Assembly (NCBI RefSeq): GCF_020529025.1
Contig: NZ_JACNMM010000016.1
Coordinates: 1 to 64,000, forward strand
Length of the DNA: 64,000 nucleotides
From: Oceaniglobus trochenteri
Lineage (GTDB): Bacteria > Pseudomonadota > Alphaproteobacteria > Rhodobacterales > Rhodobacteraceae
Direction of reading: 5' to 3'
Part shown: positions 42,144 through 53,370 of the stretch, one piece after another
Layout of the letters: every line of letters starts with the position of its first letter
Position numbering within the stretch: the first letter of the stretch is position 1
Position numbers and translations under genes: made by a program
Notes under the pieces: model-generated
The model's database searches: none
Seen by the model: only the letters and a program-made list of their open reading frames with translations
Told to the model about the DNA's origin: nothing

Positions 42144-43781
42144 TCAGGATTGGCCGGGCCAGTTCGAGGCGCGGAAATCCATGGCAAAGGCGGGGGCTGC
42201 CTTCCAGTTCAGGCTTGACCGCATGCCCGTGAAGACGGCGTTCTGATGCAGGATGTTATAGGCCGGGTCCTCGCGCTCGGCGATCGTCAACATCCGTGCG
42301 ATGGCCTGCTTGCGTCTGGCGTGGTCGGTCGACGTTTCCATCACCTGGCAAAGATCGTTGAACTCGGCATTGGTCCATTCGCGGTTCTGCTGGGCCGAGC
42401 CATTGGGCCCGAACTGCACCACCATCGGCGAGATCGGATCGTTGATCGTGTTGGAGGCCGACCAGTCGCGCACCCCGCGCGGGGTATCCTGTGCAAGGAT
42501 CTGGCCCCAGTTCTCTTTCATCTCGATCTCGACGTTGAGACCGACCTGGTTCCACATCTCGGTCAGGATCTGTCCGTTGGGCACCTGATTGATGTAGTAG
42601 TTGTTCAGCAGGCGGAAGGGGATCGGATCGCCCTTGTAGCCGGCGTCCTTCAGCATCTGGCGCGCCAGTTCTGGGTCGTACTCGGGGGCGGCCCAGCCTT
42701 CGATGAACATGTCCGAGGTGCGGAAGCTTTCGAACTGAAGACCGGCGGGCACTTCGGTCTGATTGGCCCAAAGCGCCTCGACGATGGTCTTGCGGTCGAT
42801 CGCATGGGTCATGGCGCGGCGCACCAGCGGGTTCTGAAGTTGTTCATGGTCCTGCGTGAAGACGTTCACGCGGTGGTTCCAGATGGTGGAGTTCTGCACT
42901 TCCAGACCCGGCGCGTTCATCACCGTTCCCAACTGGTCGGGCGGCAGGTCGCAGGCGAAGTCATATTCGCCGGACAGAAGGCCGTTCACGCGGCTTGCAA
43001 CTTCCGGCACTTCCACGAAGGTGATCGTTTCCAGGGGCGGGCGGCCACCCCAGTAATCATCATGGGCCCGCAGCGTCAGCGACACGTCGGGCTGAAAATC
43101 CTCGACGTAGTAGGGGCCGGTGGTGACCGGCTTCTTCGCCCAGTCATCGTAGGACGATGCTTCGTCCCAGGCCCGGCGGTTGGCAACGATGCTGCCGCCG
43201 GCGTAGAGGCGCCCTTCCATCGTCACATCCGGCGTCGCGTTGTGGAAGCGCACAGTATACTTGTCGACGGCCTCGACCCCGGCCAGCGAGGGCCACTTGC
43301 GGCGCGCGATGCCCGGCAGGGCGGCGGGAATATCCTTGCCCGTCGTGCGCGTATAGTTCTCGGCATAGATGGTCTTGCCGCCCGCCGGCTGCGTCTCGCC
43401 GAAAAGCCGTTCGGGGGAAAGCGAAAAGACCACATCCTCGGCTGTCATCTCGTCGCCGTTGTGGAATTTCACGCCCTTGCGCAGCTTCAGTTCGACGGTC
43501 TTTTCATCCAGCCGCTTCCATTCGGTCGCCAGGCCCGGCACCGGGCCCTGGTTGCCCATCCAGTCGCGCAGCAGCAGCCCTTCCCAGAGGTTCGGGAAAA
43601 GCGCCCGCTCGCCGACATTCGACTGTTCGTTCCACGGGTCGAGCGTGTTGTTGATCACGACTTGCTGTACCGCAATCCTGATCGAGGGACGGTTTTGCTG
43701 GGCGCGCAGATGGCTCGGCAGGAAAAGCCCGGAGGCGGTCGCCCCCATCAGGCCCATGACGTGACGTCGGTTCATATTCAT
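42144..43781 (-). CDS. Extracellular solute-binding protein, peptide/oligosaccharide ABC type
   Basis: The 545-aa SBP_bac_5 protein starts MNMNRRHVMGLMGATASGLF: a twin-arginine-like leader (NRRHVMGL), with probable cleavage after LRAQQ, so it may be Tat-exported to the periplasm. Family marks: LRKGVKFHNGDEMTAEDVVF (about 98-117) and ARQMLKDAGYKG. Members bind peptides, glycosides or opines; the ligand is not predictable here. The frame extends upstream to 43841 but begins before the signal. First gene of the five-gene operon. Confidence 0.9.
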   Translation of the reverse strand: MNMNRRHVMGLMGATASGLFLPSHLRAQQNRPSIRIAVQQVVINNTLDPWNEQSNVGERALFPNLWEGLLLRDWMGNQGPVPGLATEWKRLDEKTVELKLRKGVKFHNGDEMTAEDVVFSLSPERLFGETQPAGGKTIYAENYTRTTGKDIPAALPGIARRKWPSLAGVEAVDKYTVRFHNATPDVTMEGRLYAGGSIVANRRAWDEASSYDDWAKKPVTTGPYYVEDFQPDVSLTLRAHDDYWGGRPPLETITFVEVPEVASRVNGLLSGEYDFACDLPPDQLGTVMNAPGLEVQNSTIWNHRVNVFTQDHEQLQNPLVRRAMTHAIDRKTIVEALWANQTEVPAGLQFESFRTSDMFIEGWAAPEYDPELARQMLKDAGYKGDPIPFRLLNNYYINQVPNGQILTEMWNQVGLNVEIEMKENWGQILAQDTPRGVRDWSASNTINDPISPMVVQFGPNGSAQQNREWTNAEFNDLCQVMETSTDHARRKQAIARMLTIAEREDPAYNILHQNAVFTGMRSSLNWKAAPAFAMDFRASNWPGQS

Positions 43782-44117
43782 CGTGAAGCTCTCCGGTCGG
43801 TTCGCTTTTGCGAGGCAAATGTTGATCAGCGGGCGGCGCATCGGCCCGCCCGGCGTGTCTTCGTAGACCGCAGAACCGCTACAGCTATGTGATGCTCGGA
43901 TGACATCTGCATGAAACGCCGTCCCCCTCCGGCGGCCTTTGCCGCGCCTGGGCTGAAAAGGGGGTGCTGCGCGAAACAGATGGGGTTCCTTTGCGCCCCG
44001 GCTGTGTCAGACCCCGCCCCAAAGAAAGAGGAGGCGGGCGCACGCGGGGTGTGGCCTTGCCCGGGCGGGGGCGATAGGTATCATGACGCCTGACCCGACC
44101 GATTTGAAAAGAGACAG
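43782..44117. other. 336-bp divergent intergenic region
   Basis: Lies between the ABC operon (minus) and the zf-CHCC gene (plus). No gene or clear promoter pair is recognised. A short GGGCGG...CCGCCC hairpin occurs near 43843-43857 (approximate positions). Confidence 0.4.
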
Positions 44118-44120
44118 ATG

Positions 44121-44300
44121 ATGAACAGCCAAGCGCCTGAAACCGAAATCGTTCACAGCCGCCGTGTCGCCTGCGATGGCGGCGAAGGGGCGCTGGGACA
44201 TCCGCGTGTCTGGTTGCAGATCCCGGTCGATACCGGTTGGGTCGAATGCGGCTATTGCGACAAGCGCTATGTGCTGGAAGGCGACGGAGACGACCATTAA
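44121..44300 (+). CDS. zf-CHCC zinc-finger domain protein
   Basis: A 59-aa protein with [19 protein letters not shown] and [12 protein letters not shown]: the C...H...CxxC zinc site of the zf-CHCC family, which includes the mitochondrial complex I subunit NDUFS6. Alphaproteobacterial members are single-domain proteins thought to associate with complex I. An ATG at 44118 directly precedes the chosen one. polA follows 130 bp downstream. Confidence 0.82.
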   Translation: MNSQAPETEIVHSRRVACDGGEGALGHPRVWLQIPVDTGWVECGYCDKRYVLEGDGDDH

Positions 44301-44430
44301 GAGGGCGCCGTCCGGCCGAGGCCGGGCGCCAGCGGGACCCGTGCCCGCCTGAAAGGCGGGGATGGGGATGTGAATTGGCGCCTCTGGCGCCTCCTTTGGA
44401 TCGGGTGCGGTCCGGGGCAGGAGGAATGAT

Positions 44431-47232
44431 ATGGGCGACACGTTCGGCAAAGGCCATCACCTGAGCCTGGTGGATGGCTCGGCCTTCATATTCCGGGCTT
44501 ATCACGCGCTGCCGCCGCTGACGCGCAAGTCCGACGGCTTGCCCGTGGGGGCGGTCAGCGGTTTCGTCAACATGCTGTGGAAGATGATCGAGGACAATCG
44601 CGGCCCCGATGCCCCGACCCATGCTGCCGTCGTCTTCGACAAGGGCAGCCACACCTTCCGCAACGAGATGTACGATCTCTACAAGGCCAACCGCGATGAG
44701 ATGCCCCAGGATCTGCGCCCGCAGATTCCGCTGACCCGCGATGCCACCCGCGCCTTCAACATCGCCTGTCTGGAACAGGAGGGGTTCGAGGCCGACGACA
44801 TCATCGCCACGCTGGCCTGTCGTGCCCGCGAGGCGGGGGGGCGCGTGACCATCATCAGTTCCGACAAGGACCTGATGCAGCTGGTGGGCGGCGGTGTGGA
44901 AATGTTCGACGCCATGAAGAACGCCCGCATCGATGCCGAGGGCGTTCATGCCAAGTTCGGGGTCGGCCCTGACCGCGTGGTCGACGTGCAGGCCCTGGCC
45001 GGGGATTCGGTGGACAACGTGCCCGGCGCGCCGGGAATCGGGATCAAGACCGCAGCCCTGCTGATCAACGAGTTCGGCGATCTGGACACGCTGCTGGAGC
45101 GGGCGGGCGAGATCAAGCAGCCCAAGCGCCGCCAGACCCTGATCGACCATGCCGACCAGATCCGCCTGTCGCGCCGGCTGGTGCAACTGGATTGCGACAT
45201 GGAGCTGGATTACAGCCTCGAATCGCTTGAGGTGAAGCCGCCGGTTGCCGACGATCTGCTGGGCTTTCTGGCCGAGATGGAGTTCCGCACCGTCACCAAG
45301 CGGGTGGCCGAGGCGCTGGGCACCAAGGCCCCGACCATTGACGACACGCCCCCCGCCCCCGAGGATGCGCCGACACCCGATGCCGTGCCCTTCGACGCCG
45401 ATGCCTACGAGCATGTGAGGGATGCCGAGGCCCTGAAGGCCTGGATCGCCCGGGCCCATGCGCGGGGCTGGGTGGCCGTCGATACCGAAACCACGGCGCT
45501 TGATGAAATGCGCGCCGATCTGGTGGGCATATCCCTGGCGGTCGAACCGGGGCAGGCCTGCTATATCCCGCTGACCCACCGCGCCGAGGCGACGGACGAC
45601 CTTTTCGGCAGCGAGGACCTGGCCGAGGGACAGATGGACCCGGACGAGGCGCTGGTCCTTCTGAAGCCGCTTCTGGAAGACCCGGCGGTGATGAAGATCG
45701 GCCAGAACATGAAATACGACGCCAAGATCTTCGCGCGGCACGGCATTTCCATCGCGCCGATCGACGACACAATGCTGATGTCCTATGCCATGCATGCCGG
45801 GTTGCACAATCACGGCATGGACGGGCTGGCCGACCGTTATCTCGGGCACACGCCCATTGCCATCAAGTCGCTTCTGGGCACGGGCAAGTCGGCAAAGACC
45901 TTCGACCGGGTGCCACTGCCGGATGCGGTGAAATACGCGGCCGAGGATGCCGATATCACCCTGCGCCTCTGGCAGTTGTTCAAGCCGCAATTGCACCGCG
46001 CGCGGGTGACGACGGTCTATGAAACCCTTGAACGGCCGCTGGTGCCGGTCCTCGCGCAGATGGAGATGCACGGGATCGAGGTGAGCCGCGACACGCTCTC
46101 GCGCATGTCCAACGCCTTTGCCCAGAAGATGGCGGGGCTCGAGGCCGAGATTCACGAACTGGCCGGGCGCAGCTTCAACGTCGGTTCCCCCAAGCAGCTG
46201 GGCGAAATCCTGTTCGACGAGATGGGCCTTGAGGGTGGCAAGAAGGGCAAAACCGGCGCCTATGCCACCGGCGCCGACGTGCTGGAGGACCTGGCGACAG
46301 AGCATGACCTGCCGGGCCGGGTTCTGGACTGGCGCCAGCTTTCCAAGCTGAAGTCGACCTATACCGACGCGCTTCAGGAACACATCAACCCCGATACGGG
46401 GCGGGTGCATACGTCTTACTCCATCGCCGGCGCGAACACCGGGCGGCTGGCCTCGACGGATCCGAACCTGCAGAATATCCCCGTGCGTTCCGAGGAGGGC
46501 AGGCGGATCCGCGAGGCCTTTGTCGCGCCTGAGGGCAAGCGGCTGGTGTCACTGGATTATTCCCAGATCGAATTGCGCATTCTGGCCCATGTCGCCGGGA
46601 TCGACGCGCTGAAGCAGGCCTTCCGCGACGGGCAGGATATTCACGCCATGACGGCGGCGGAAATGTTCGGCGTGCCGCTCGAGGGGATGGACCCCATGGT
46701 GCGCCGTCAGGCCAAGGCGATCAACTTTGGCGTGATCTACGGGATTTCGGGCTTTGGCCTTGCGCGCAATCTGCGGATTCCGCGTGCGGAGGCTCAGGGC
46801 TTCATCGACCGTTATTTCGAGCGTTTCCCCGGCATCCGCGATTACATGGACGAAACCATCGCCTTCGCCAAGGAGCACGGATATGTCCAGACGCTGTTCG
46901 GGCGCAAGATCAACACGCCCGAAATCAACGCCCGCGGCCCCGGTGCCGGTTTCGCCAAGCGGGCGGCCATCAACGCGCCGATCCAGGGCAGCGCGGCCGA
47001 TGTGATCCGGCGGGCCATGGTGCGGATGCCACAGGCCATCGCGGGGCTGCCCGCAAAGATGCTGTTGCAGGTGCACGACGAACTTCTGTTCGAGGTCGAG
47101 GAGGGTGCGGTTGACGATCTGATCGCCGCCGCCCGTGATGTGATGGAGGGGGCGGCGGCCCCGGCGGTGCATCTGGACGTTTCCCTGAGCGTGGAGGCCG
47201 GGCAGGGCGCCAATTGGGCCGAGGCCCACTGA
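44431..47232 (+). CDS. polA: DNA polymerase I
   Basis: The 933-aa replication/repair polymerase has three domains. The 5'-3' exonuclease runs 1-300 (LSLVDGSAFIFRAYHALPPL; DDIIATLACRAREAG; GDSVDNVPGAPGIGIKTA). The 3'-5' proofreading domain keeps its acidic residues (VAVDTETTALDEM, MKIGQNMKYDAKIF). The polymerase domain from about 520 has VSLDYSQIELRILAHVAG (motif A), RRQAKAINFGVIYGISGFGL (motif B) and LLQVHDELLFEV (motif C). AGGAGG precedes ATG 44431. Confidence 0.97.
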   Translation: MGDTFGKGHHLSLVDGSAFIFRAYHALPPLTRKSDGLPVGAVSGFVNMLWKMIEDNRGPDAPTHAAVVFDKGSHTFRNEMYDLYKANRDEMPQDLRPQIPLTRDATRAFNIACLEQEGFEADDIIATLACRAREAGGRVTIISSDKDLMQLVGGGVEMFDAMKNARIDAEGVHAKFGVGPDRVVDVQALAGDSVDNVPGAPGIGIKTAALLINEFGDLDTLLERAGEIKQPKRRQTLIDHADQIRLSRRLVQLDCDMELDYSLESLEVKPPVADDLLGFLAEMEFRTVTKRVAEALGTKAPTIDDTPPAPEDAPTPDAVPFDADAYEHVRDAEALKAWIARAHARGWVAVDTETTALDEMRADLVGISLAVEPGQACYIPLTHRAEATDDLFGSEDLAEGQMDPDEALVLLKPLLEDPAVMKIGQNMKYDAKIFARHGISIAPIDDTMLMSYAMHAGLHNHGMDGLADRYLGHTPIAIKSLLGTGKSAKTFDRVPLPDAVKYAAEDADITLRLWQLFKPQLHRARVTTVYETLERPLVPVLAQMEMHGIEVSRDTLSRMSNAFAQKMAGLEAEIHELAGRSFNVGSPKQLGEILFDEMGLEGGKKGKTGAYATGADVLEDLATEHDLPGRVLDWRQLSKLKSTYTDALQEHINPDTGRVHTSYSIAGANTGRLASTDPNLQNIPVRSEEGRRIREAFVAPEGKRLVSLDYSQIELRILAHVAGIDALKQAFRDGQDIHAMTAAEMFGVPLEGMDPMVRRQAKAINFGVIYGISGFGLARNLRIPRAEAQGFIDRYFERFPGIRDYMDETIAFAKEHGYVQTLFGRKINTPEINARGPGAGFAKRAAINAPIQGSAADVIRRAMVRMPQAIAGLPAKMLLQVHDELLFEVEEGAVDDLIAAARDVMEGAAAPAVHLDVSLSVEAGQGANWAEAH

Positions 47233-47247
47233 GGCCAGTACCCGGGG

Positions 47248-47304
47248 CAGGATTGCCCCGGCACGCCGCCCACCCGCTCGCCCCGGCGCGCCGGGGCAAT
47301 CCTG
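47248..47304. terminator. Long inverted repeat between polA and galM
   Basis: CAGGATTGCCCCGGC (47248-47262) and its exact reverse complement GCCGGGGCAATCCTG (47290-47304) enclose a 27-nt G+C-rich loop. It lies between two convergent genes, so it likely acts as a bidirectional terminator or mRNA end stabiliser. No T run follows. Confidence 0.6.
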
Positions 47305-47324
47305 ATAAACCGGTGGCCGGCCGC

Positions 47325-48313
47325 TTAGCCCCGGGTGAAGCGGAAGGTTGTCACCTGGTGATAGGTTGCACCGGGGGACAGGGTGATGGAGGGAAACCCG
47401 GCATGGTTCGGGGCATCGGGCCAGGCCTGGGGTTCGATGGCGATTCCGCAGTGGCGCCCGTAGGAATGGCCGTGAAGCGAGGGCGTATCGCCGGTGTCGA
47501 TGGTGCCGGCGCCGAAGATCTGCACGCCGGGTTCGGTGGTGGAAATCTCCATCGTCACGCCGCCGCTCCCCGTCAGGGCCAGAACCGGCGTCAGCCCGCG
47601 CCGGGCGGGGGCGAGGCAGAAGTTGTGATCGAGTTCGGGAATATCGCCGGGGGCGATGCGACGGGCCTCGCGGAAATCGAAGGGGTGGTCGTCCAGCGGA
47701 ACAAGATCGCCCGTGGGCAAGATCACCTCGGGGTCGACGGCCAGCACGTTGTCGGCATCAAGGCGCAGGCTGTGGTCGGCCCAGGTTTCGGTGCCGTCAA
47801 GATTCCAGTACCCGTGATGGGCAATGTTCATCAGGGTTTCACGATCGCTTGTCGCCATGATGTCGAGGTGCAGCGTGTCGCCCTTCAGCCGATAGGTGAC
47901 CGACAGGTGGCGGTTGCCGGGAAAGCCGCCGCGCCCATCGGCAAGGTCCAGCGTCAGGGTCACGAAATCGGGCCCGTGATCGCCCAGCGTCCAGACGTCA
48001 TGCTGGCTGCTGGTGGGGCCGCTGTGCAGGGTCACGCCCTTGATATCCTGCGAGAAGTGGCAGGTTTCACCGTCGATGACCGCCTGTGCGCCGCCGATGC
48101 GGTTGGCGACCGGCGCAATGACCGAGCCGAAATGCGGGAACTTTCCGTCATACGAGGCAAGGTCGGGAAACCCCAGGGTCAGGTTATGCGCGACATCCTT
48201 CAGGCGCAGCGATTGCAGCACCGCGCCATGGGTCAGGACGGTGGCGCGCAGGGTGCCGTTGTCCAGCGTGATCGCCTGCACCTCGCGGCCGTCGCGCCGG
48301 GTGCCGAAGGGTT

Positions 48314-48329
<16 letters not shown>
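47325..48329 (-). CDS. galM: Aldose 1-epimerase (galactose mutarotase)
   Basis: The 334-aa enzyme interconverts the alpha and beta anomers of galactose. It has FGSVIAPVANRIGGAQAVID, LHSGPTSSQHDVWTLGDHG (catalytic His), IAHHGYWNLDGTETWADHSL (second His) and the base Glu in IPELDHNFCLAP. It is the last gene of the galactoside operon and its start lies inside the end of the GH42 gene (16-nt overlap). It helps galactose dehydrogenase by supplying the right anomer. Confidence 0.93.
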
Positions 48330-50224
<1,895 letters not shown>

Positions 50225-50235
50225 CGTCGCTGCGC

Positions 50236-51078
50236 TCAGAGCTTCACCTGATGTTCCGCCTGGCCCTTCACGTCGGTTTCGATCGCGAAGGTCTGACCTG
50301 CGGCGGGGCCGTCATCGTTGACCGCGGCCGAGGTGCAGAACAGCGTCGTCATGTCGGGGCCGCCGAAGGCCGGGCAGGTGATCTGCGCGGCGGGCAGGGG
50401 GAAATGCGCCTTTTCCTGGCCATCGGGGCCATAGCACCCCACGCGCGCGGCGCCGAAGAAGGCGATCCACAGGTTGCCGGCGGCATCGAACACGGCACCG
50501 TCGGGGCGCAGTTCGGTTTCGCGCAGATCGACATGCACTTCCGGTTCGCCCGCGGGCCAGCCATCGGCGTCCAGGGCGACGCGGTGCACGACCTGGGTCT
50601 TGGTGTCGGTGAAGCAGGCGGTCTTGCCGTCGGGGGCAAAGCTGATGGCGTTGCTGATGGTGATCGGATCGAAAAGCTTGCGCACTTCGCCCTTGTAAAA
50701 GCGATAGATCGCGCCGCCGTCCTGGCCGGCGTCAACGCGCATGGTGCCGATCCAGAAGCCGCCGTAGGGGTCGGCGCGGCCATCGTTCGACCGGGTGTCG
50801 GGGTTGTCGGCGTCCAGGGCACAGATGGTTTCCTGCGCGGCGGTTTCCAGGTTGAAACGGAACAACCGCGTGGCCGAGGCGATCAGCAGGTTCTCGTCAT
50901 CCAGCCAGCCGGCGGCCGAGACATATTCGTCGAACTGCCACTGGCGGGTCTGGCCGTCGCGGTTCTGGAACAGCTTCTTTCCCAGGATGTCGAACCAGAA
51001 CAGGCAGTTCAGGCCCGGATGCCACAGGGGGCCTTCGCCCAGGGTGCAGGGTGTCGGATCGAATACGGAGATGTTCAT
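50236..51078 (-). CDS. SMP-30/gluconolactonase-family sugar lactonase
   Basis: The 280-aa six-bladed propeller shows [20 protein letters not shown] (metal Glu), [18 protein letters not shown] (Asn/Asp), [13 protein letters not shown] (Asp) and [20 protein letters not shown]. In this operon it most probably opens galactono-1,4-lactone to galactonate, step two of the De Ley-Doudoroff route. The stop overlaps nothing; its start overlaps the dgoA stop by 4 nt. Confidence 0.88.
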   Translation of the reverse strand: MNISVFDPTPCTLGEGPLWHPGLNCLFWFDILGKKLFQNRDGQTRQWQFDEYVSAAGWLDDENLLIASATRLFRFNLETAAQETICALDADNPDTRSNDGRADPYGGFWIGTMRVDAGQDGGAIYRFYKGEVRKLFDPITISNAISFAPDGKTACFTDTKTQVVHRVALDADGWPAGEPEVHVDLRETELRPDGAVFDAAGNLWIAFFGAARVGCYGPDGQEKAHFPLPAAQITCPAFGGPDMTTLFCTSAAVNDDGPAAGQTFAIETDVKGQAEHQVKL

Positions 51079-51680
51079 GCTACTGCCTCATCATATGCTT
51101 TTACCATGGTCGCGGCGCGTGCGGCCACGTCGGACACGCTGTCGCCGGGGCGATAGAGGGCGGTGCCGATGCCAAAGCCCTCGGCGCCCGCGCTCAGCCA
51201 GTCGCGGAAGTTGTCGGGCCCCACGCCGCCCACCATGAACACCTTGGTGTCCACGGGCAGAACGGCGCGCAGGGCCTTCAGCCCCTCGATGCCCATCTGG
51301 AACGCCGGGAAGACCTTGACGCCATCGGCGCCATGCTTCAGCGCGGCAAAGCATTCGGTGGGGGTCAGGATGCCCGGAAAGCTTTGCATTTCCAGAACCT
51401 TGGTGGCGCGGATCACCTCGGGGTCGCAGTTGGGCGACACGATCAGACGGCCGCCCACGCGATAGACGTTTGCCACCTGCTCGGGCGAAAGAACGGTGCC
51501 CGCGCCAATCAGCGCGTCCTCTCCATGGGCCTGCACCATCGCCTCGATGCTGTCATAGGGCGAGGGCGAGTTCAAAGGCACCTCGATCCGGGTGATCCCG
51601 GCCTCGATCAGGGCGGCGGCAACGGGGGCGGCTTCGGTGGGGTCGATTCCGCGCAGGATGGCGATCAGGGGGCGGCTCAT
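51075..51680 (-). CDS. dgoA: 2-dehydro-3-deoxy-6-phosphogalactonate aldolase
   Basis: The 201-aa class I aldolase splits KDPGal into pyruvate and glyceraldehyde 3-phosphate. The KDPG/KDPGal-aldolase motifs are [32 protein letters not shown] (Glu catalytic, Asn-Ser-Pro typical of the galactose-type enzyme), [12 protein letters not shown] and [10 protein letters not shown] with the Schiff-base Lys. The ALIEAGI and VGGVGPDN loops are also present. It is coupled to dgoK by a 4-nt overlap. Confidence 0.93.
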   Translation of the reverse strand: MSRPLIAILRGIDPTEAAPVAAALIEAGITRIEVPLNSPSPYDSIEAMVQAHGEDALIGAGTVLSPEQVANVYRVGGRLIVSPNCDPEVIRATKVLEMQSFPGILTPTECFAALKHGADGVKVFPAFQMGIEGLKALRAVLPVDTKVFMVGGVGPDNFRDWLSAGAEGFGIGTALYRPGDSVSDVAARAATMVKAYDEAVA

Positions 51681-52609
51681 GTCGTGGGCTCCTTCGTGAG
51701 GGAATGGGCGGCGATCAGGCCGGCCCGTGTAAGGGCATCGCCATCGGTGCGTTTCGCGGTGATGCCCTGGGCGGCCAGGGCCGTGGCGTAATGGGCGCAA
51801 AGCGTGTCGGCGCCGATCAGCGCCACCTGCTGGCCCAGCCAATAGGGCCGGGTCGCGGCCAGTTCGGCCCCGATCAGCAGGCCCGACAGGCGGGCGCGGG
51901 CCGAGGCGTTGGGCAGGCCATGCAACAGGCCCTCGGCGCGCAGGGCAAACAGGCGGGCGGCCAGGGATTCAGGCTTGGCCAGGCCGTCCGAGAGGGCCGC
52001 GTCAAAGGCGTCATCATCCCAGCCATCGACGGACACGGAGTGGCGCAGCACGCTGTGGCCCGAAATCGCGGCAAAGAGATCGCCGGTCATGGCGGTCTGA
52101 AAGCTGACCACCTCGCCGGCGCTGATGTGCACCCATTTGGTGTGGGTGCCGGGCTGGCACAGCACGCCGTCGAAATTGGGGTTCAGGGCGATGAAACCTG
52201 CGATCTGGGTTTCCTCGCCGCGCATCACGTCGGCAGGCTTCTGCTGTTTCAGGCCGGGCACGATGCGCACGTCAAGGCGCGCATCGGTCGTCGGGGCGCG
52301 GGTCAGGTCGGGCGACAGGGGCGGGCAGGGCACGGCGCAATAGGCCGCCTCGATCCAGCCCTGGCGCGCGCCCACCATGCCGCAGCAGATGATGCGCATG
52401 GGATTTTCGCCGTCGCGCCCGCCAAGCCAGGCGCCCACCATGTCCAGCAGGGCGGGTTCGTAACCCTCGCGCTCAAGCGTGCCCATGCCGGCCGACGACC
52501 GGGCATCGGCCAGGATTTCACCATCTGCGCCCATGGCCCAGGCGCGGCAATGCGTCGTGCCCCAGTCGACGGCGATCCATTCGGGGGTGATAGCCTTGGT
52601 CATCTTCAT
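51677..52609 (-). CDS. dgoK: 2-dehydro-3-deoxygalactonokinase
   Basis: The 310-aa DgoK phosphorylates KDGal for DgoA. It has [20 protein letters not shown] (ATP phosphate loop of the actin-like fold), [36 protein letters not shown] and [23 protein letters not shown] 52609 (MKMTK) or 52603 (MTK) may start it. Overlaps dgoA and the SDR gene by 4 nt each. Confidence 0.93.
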   Translation of the reverse strand: MKMTKAITPEWIAVDWGTTHCRAWAMGADGEILADARSSAGMGTLEREGYEPALLDMVGAWLGGRDGENPMRIICCGMVGARQGWIEAAYCAVPCPPLSPDLTRAPTTDARLDVRIVPGLKQQKPADVMRGEETQIAGFIALNPNFDGVLCQPGTHTKWVHISAGEVVSFQTAMTGDLFAAISGHSVLRHSVSVDGWDDDAFDAALSDGLAKPESLAARLFALRAEGLLHGLPNASARARLSGLLIGAELAATRPYWLGQQVALIGADTLCAHYATALAAQGITAKRTDGDALTRAGLIAAHSLTKEPTT

Positions 52610-53370
52610 CCTGTCGTTACAAAGCCGCCATCGACGACAAGGGCCTGCCCCGTCACCATACGCGAAGCATCCGAGGCCAGAAAGAGGGCCGGGCCAACCA
52701 TGTCTTCGGGGCCGATGCGCACCGGAAGGGCCTGGCGGGCGATATGGGTGGAAATGTCGTCTTCGCTGACCACTTCGCGCAACTGGCGTTCGGTCAGGAC
52801 CATGCCGGGCGTCAGGGTGTTGACCCTGATTCCATCGCGCCCGAATTCATGGGCATGGGCGCGTGTCATGGCGTTGATGCCCGATTTCGAGGTCGTATAG
52901 ACCGGCATTCCCGCATGTCCCATCATGTAGGAGATCGACGACAGGTTCACCACCGCCCCGCCACCGGCCGCGCGCATGCCCGGCACCACCGCCTGAAGCG
53001 CAAAGAGGAAGGGGCGCAGGTTGATGGCGATCAGGTTATCCCATTCCTCGGGGGTGACATCCATGGTCGCATGGCGCCTGTCGTTGGCGGCATTGTTCAG
53101 CAGAACCGTGATTGGCCCGTTGGCCCGGGCGGCTTCGGCGATGGCACCCTGCAGGGCGGCGATATCGGTGACGTCGCAGGGTTGGAACCAGGGGCGCTGG
53201 CCGTGCTTGCGCTCCATCTCGTCCTGGAAGGCGCTGGCATCGCTGCGCTGCACGAAGGCCACCTTCGCCCCCTGCGCCAGGAAGCCGTCGGTCAGCGCGG
53301 CGCCGATGCCCGAGCCGCCGCCGGTGATGAACACCGATTTTCCGCGCAAATCGGGGAATGTTGCTGTCAT
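52606..53370 (-). CDS. SDR oxidoreductase, probable D-galactose 1-dehydrogenase
   Basis: The 254-aa classical short-chain dehydrogenase has the cofactor motif SVFITGGGSGIGAALTDGF (TGxxxGIG), NNAANDR, the catalytic Ser in LSSISYMMGHAG, and YTTSK (Tyr-Lys). Because its neighbours are lactonase, dgoK and dgoA, oxidation of galactose to galactonolactone is the most likely role; arabinose or fucose dehydrogenase activity is possible. ATG 53370 overlaps the GH36 stop by 4 nt. Confidence 0.85.
   Translation of the reverse strand: MTATFPDLRGKSVFITGGGSGIGAALTDGFLAQGAKVAFVQRSDASAFQDEMERKHGQRPWFQPCDVTDIAALQGAIAEAARANGPITVLLNNAANDRRHATMDVTPEEWDNLIAINLRPFLFALQAVVPGMRAAGGGAVVNLSSISYMMGHAGMPVYTTSKSGINAMTRAHAHEFGRDGIRVNTLTPGMVLTERQLREVVSEDDISTHIARQALPVRIGPEDMVGPALFLASDASRMVTGQALVVDGGFVTTG

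Noticed and set aside
43885-46410. An 841-codon minus-strand frame opposite polA
   Set aside because: Entirely antisense to the conserved exonuclease and polymerase domains; low-complexity product without motifs.
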